Below, piece after piece: positions 63,299 to 64,000 of a stretch of DNA of 64,000 bases. The notes below the pieces were generated by a model, which saw only the letters and a program-made list of their open reading frames with translations, had not been told where the DNA came from and searched no databases. This DNA comes from Kangiella sp. (GTDB lineage: Bacteria; Pseudomonadota; Gammaproteobacteria; Enterobacterales; Kangiellaceae). The position numbers and the translations under genes were made by a program. Every line of letters starts with the position of its first letter. Positions within the stretch are counted from its first letter, which is position 1. The stretch spans positions 124,001 through 188,000 of the forward strand of contig JANQSG010000021.1 in the NCBI GenBank assembly GCA_028284185.1. The letters are read 5' to 3'.

Positions 63299-63955
63299 TT
63301 ATCTCAAAATTGGCTCAGCTGTGATACGAATATCAATATAACGACCAGGATGATAATCCGTAAAGGTTTTATAACGCTCACCTTTGTATTTATAGGTGAC
63401 ATCATAGCCGATTAGCTCCTGACGTGCATAACTTCGGCCACTATAAACCGTTTCGCAATGACGTCTATCATAATGTTTGTTTTTGGCTGCTTCAGAACCA
63501 ATCACGGAACCTAAAACTGCTCCAACGGCAGCACCGGAACGTTTGTTATGACGATGATTGCCACCCATTTTATAACCAATCACACCGCCAATTATTGCAC
63601 CAGCTACAGAACCAGCCCTTCTATCAGAGCGGGAAACGCGGCGACGTGGCTCAGTCCAGCATTCTTGATGCGCCCTAGGTTCGCCTCTTACGCTACGATA
63701 GACCGGATCCACATCAATTACTCTGGCACGTTTTACTCTGGTGTAACGATCATGGTAATTGGCGTAACGACCACGACGGTAATCATAACGCTCATCTCTA
63801 TCATCGTCATCGTAGCGATCATCGTAATGACCATTAAAGTAATGGTTACCATAATGCTTTTTCTTATCGTCATCATCGGCTAAAGCATTACCACTAAAAA
63901 CTAAAGCTACCGACAAACCAATTACTGATAAACCGTTTTTTGCTAGTTTTTTCAT
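63299..63955 (-). CDS. exported glycine-zipper (2TM) protein with His/Asp/Arg-rich region
   Basis: A 218-residue protein. Signal peptide (MKKLAKNGLSVIGLSVALVF...NALA), then an unusual low-complexity segment of Asp, Tyr, His and Arg (DDDDKKKHYGNHYFNGHYDD), then the glycine-zipper hairpin AGSVAGAIIGGVIGYKMGG and SGAAVGAVLGSVIGSEAAK found in envelope lipoproteins and Rick17kDa/SlyB-type proteins. The C-terminal part reads DVTYKYKGERYKTF. Start set at ATG 63955, where GGAG is seven bases upstream, not at the earlier in-frame start. Possibly regulated by, or a stress target of, the adjacent two-component system. Confidence 0.85.
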   Translation of the reverse strand: MKKLAKNGLSVIGLSVALVFSGNALADDDDKKKHYGNHYFNGHYDDRYDDDDRDERYDYRRGRYANYHDRYTRVKRARVIDVDPVYRSVRGEPRAHQECWTEPRRRVSRSDRRAGSVAGAIIGGVIGYKMGGNHRHNKRSGAAVGAVLGSVIGSEAAKNKHYDRRHCETVYSGRSYARQELIGYDVTYKYKGERYKTFTDYHPGRYIDIRITAEPILR

Positions 63956-64000
63956 AAGATTTCTCCTGTTCGGATACTGCAAATGCAAGTTAGCTTAATC

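Noticed and set aside
1-64000. CRISPR array, prophage or integrated element
   Set aside because: No regularly spaced direct repeats, phage structural genes, integrase or transposase were seen. The short palindromic units vary in sequence and spacing and are scattered.

Overview
The window is chromosomal DNA from an AT-rich gammaproteobacterium. Evidence: a complete isc operon with an IscR-type promoter, the sdhCDAB/sucABCD/gltA block, SuhB-TrmJ-CysE beside isc, FNR- and Fur-like sites, and close similarity of SdhB/SdhD to the enterobacterial proteins. Amino-acid and Na+-coupled transporters, several peptidases, a BCKDH operon and no sugar-catabolic genes suggest a marine, protein-degrading lifestyle. 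A Kangiella-like member of the Oceanospirillales is my guess from memory, not something the sequence proves. No phage, IS transposase or CRISPR array was seen.

Layout. 1-10.3 kb: a truncated amidohydrolase lipoprotein, an NSS symporter, a Kelch lipoprotein, an acyl-CoA dehydrogenase, an AGCS alanine symporter, dinB and an M16 peptidase. 10.5-22 kb: TCA-cycle block, with sdhCDAB-sucAB-sucCD on the minus strand and gltA divergent, sharing a 405-bp control region with a perfect FNR-type box. 22.2-31.9 kb: tryptophan 2,3-dioxygenase, a GAF/VOC/unknown three-gene unit, asnS, an exported pyroglutamyl-peptidase-like protein whose catalytic Cys is Ser, a hotdog thioesterase, feoAB with Fur and FNR sites, and a DsrE protein. 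32.3-36 kb: bkdA1-bkdA2-bkdB (branched-chain 2-oxoacid dehydrogenase) whose E2 carries two lipoyl and two subunit-binding domains. 36.3-45.7 kb: TonB-dependent receptor, then a sulfotransferase and two tandem flavin-dependent halogenases in one unit, then a prolyl oligopeptidase. 45.7-48 kb: proBA preceded by what reads as a classical proline leader-peptide attenuator. 48-54.4 kb: tRNA-Lys and the isc operon (iscRSUA-hscBA-fdx-iscX). 54.4-64 kb: Mrr-like restriction enzyme, VF530 protein, a metallopeptidase, cysE, trmJ, suhB, and an OmpR/PhoQ-type two-component system with a PepSY-like and a glycine-zipper envelope protein.

The strongest candidates for undescribed biology are (1) the proBA attenuator, (2) the sulfotransferase-halogenase-halogenase unit behind a TonB receptor, (3) two related nested hairpins placed between cistrons of the isc operon, with co-varying inner stems, and (4) the Cys-to-Ser exported Pcp-like protein. 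Many intergenic gaps carry short dispersed palindromes of the GTCATTCC...GGAATGAC type. All statements come from reading the sequence and recalled family knowledge; no database search was run.
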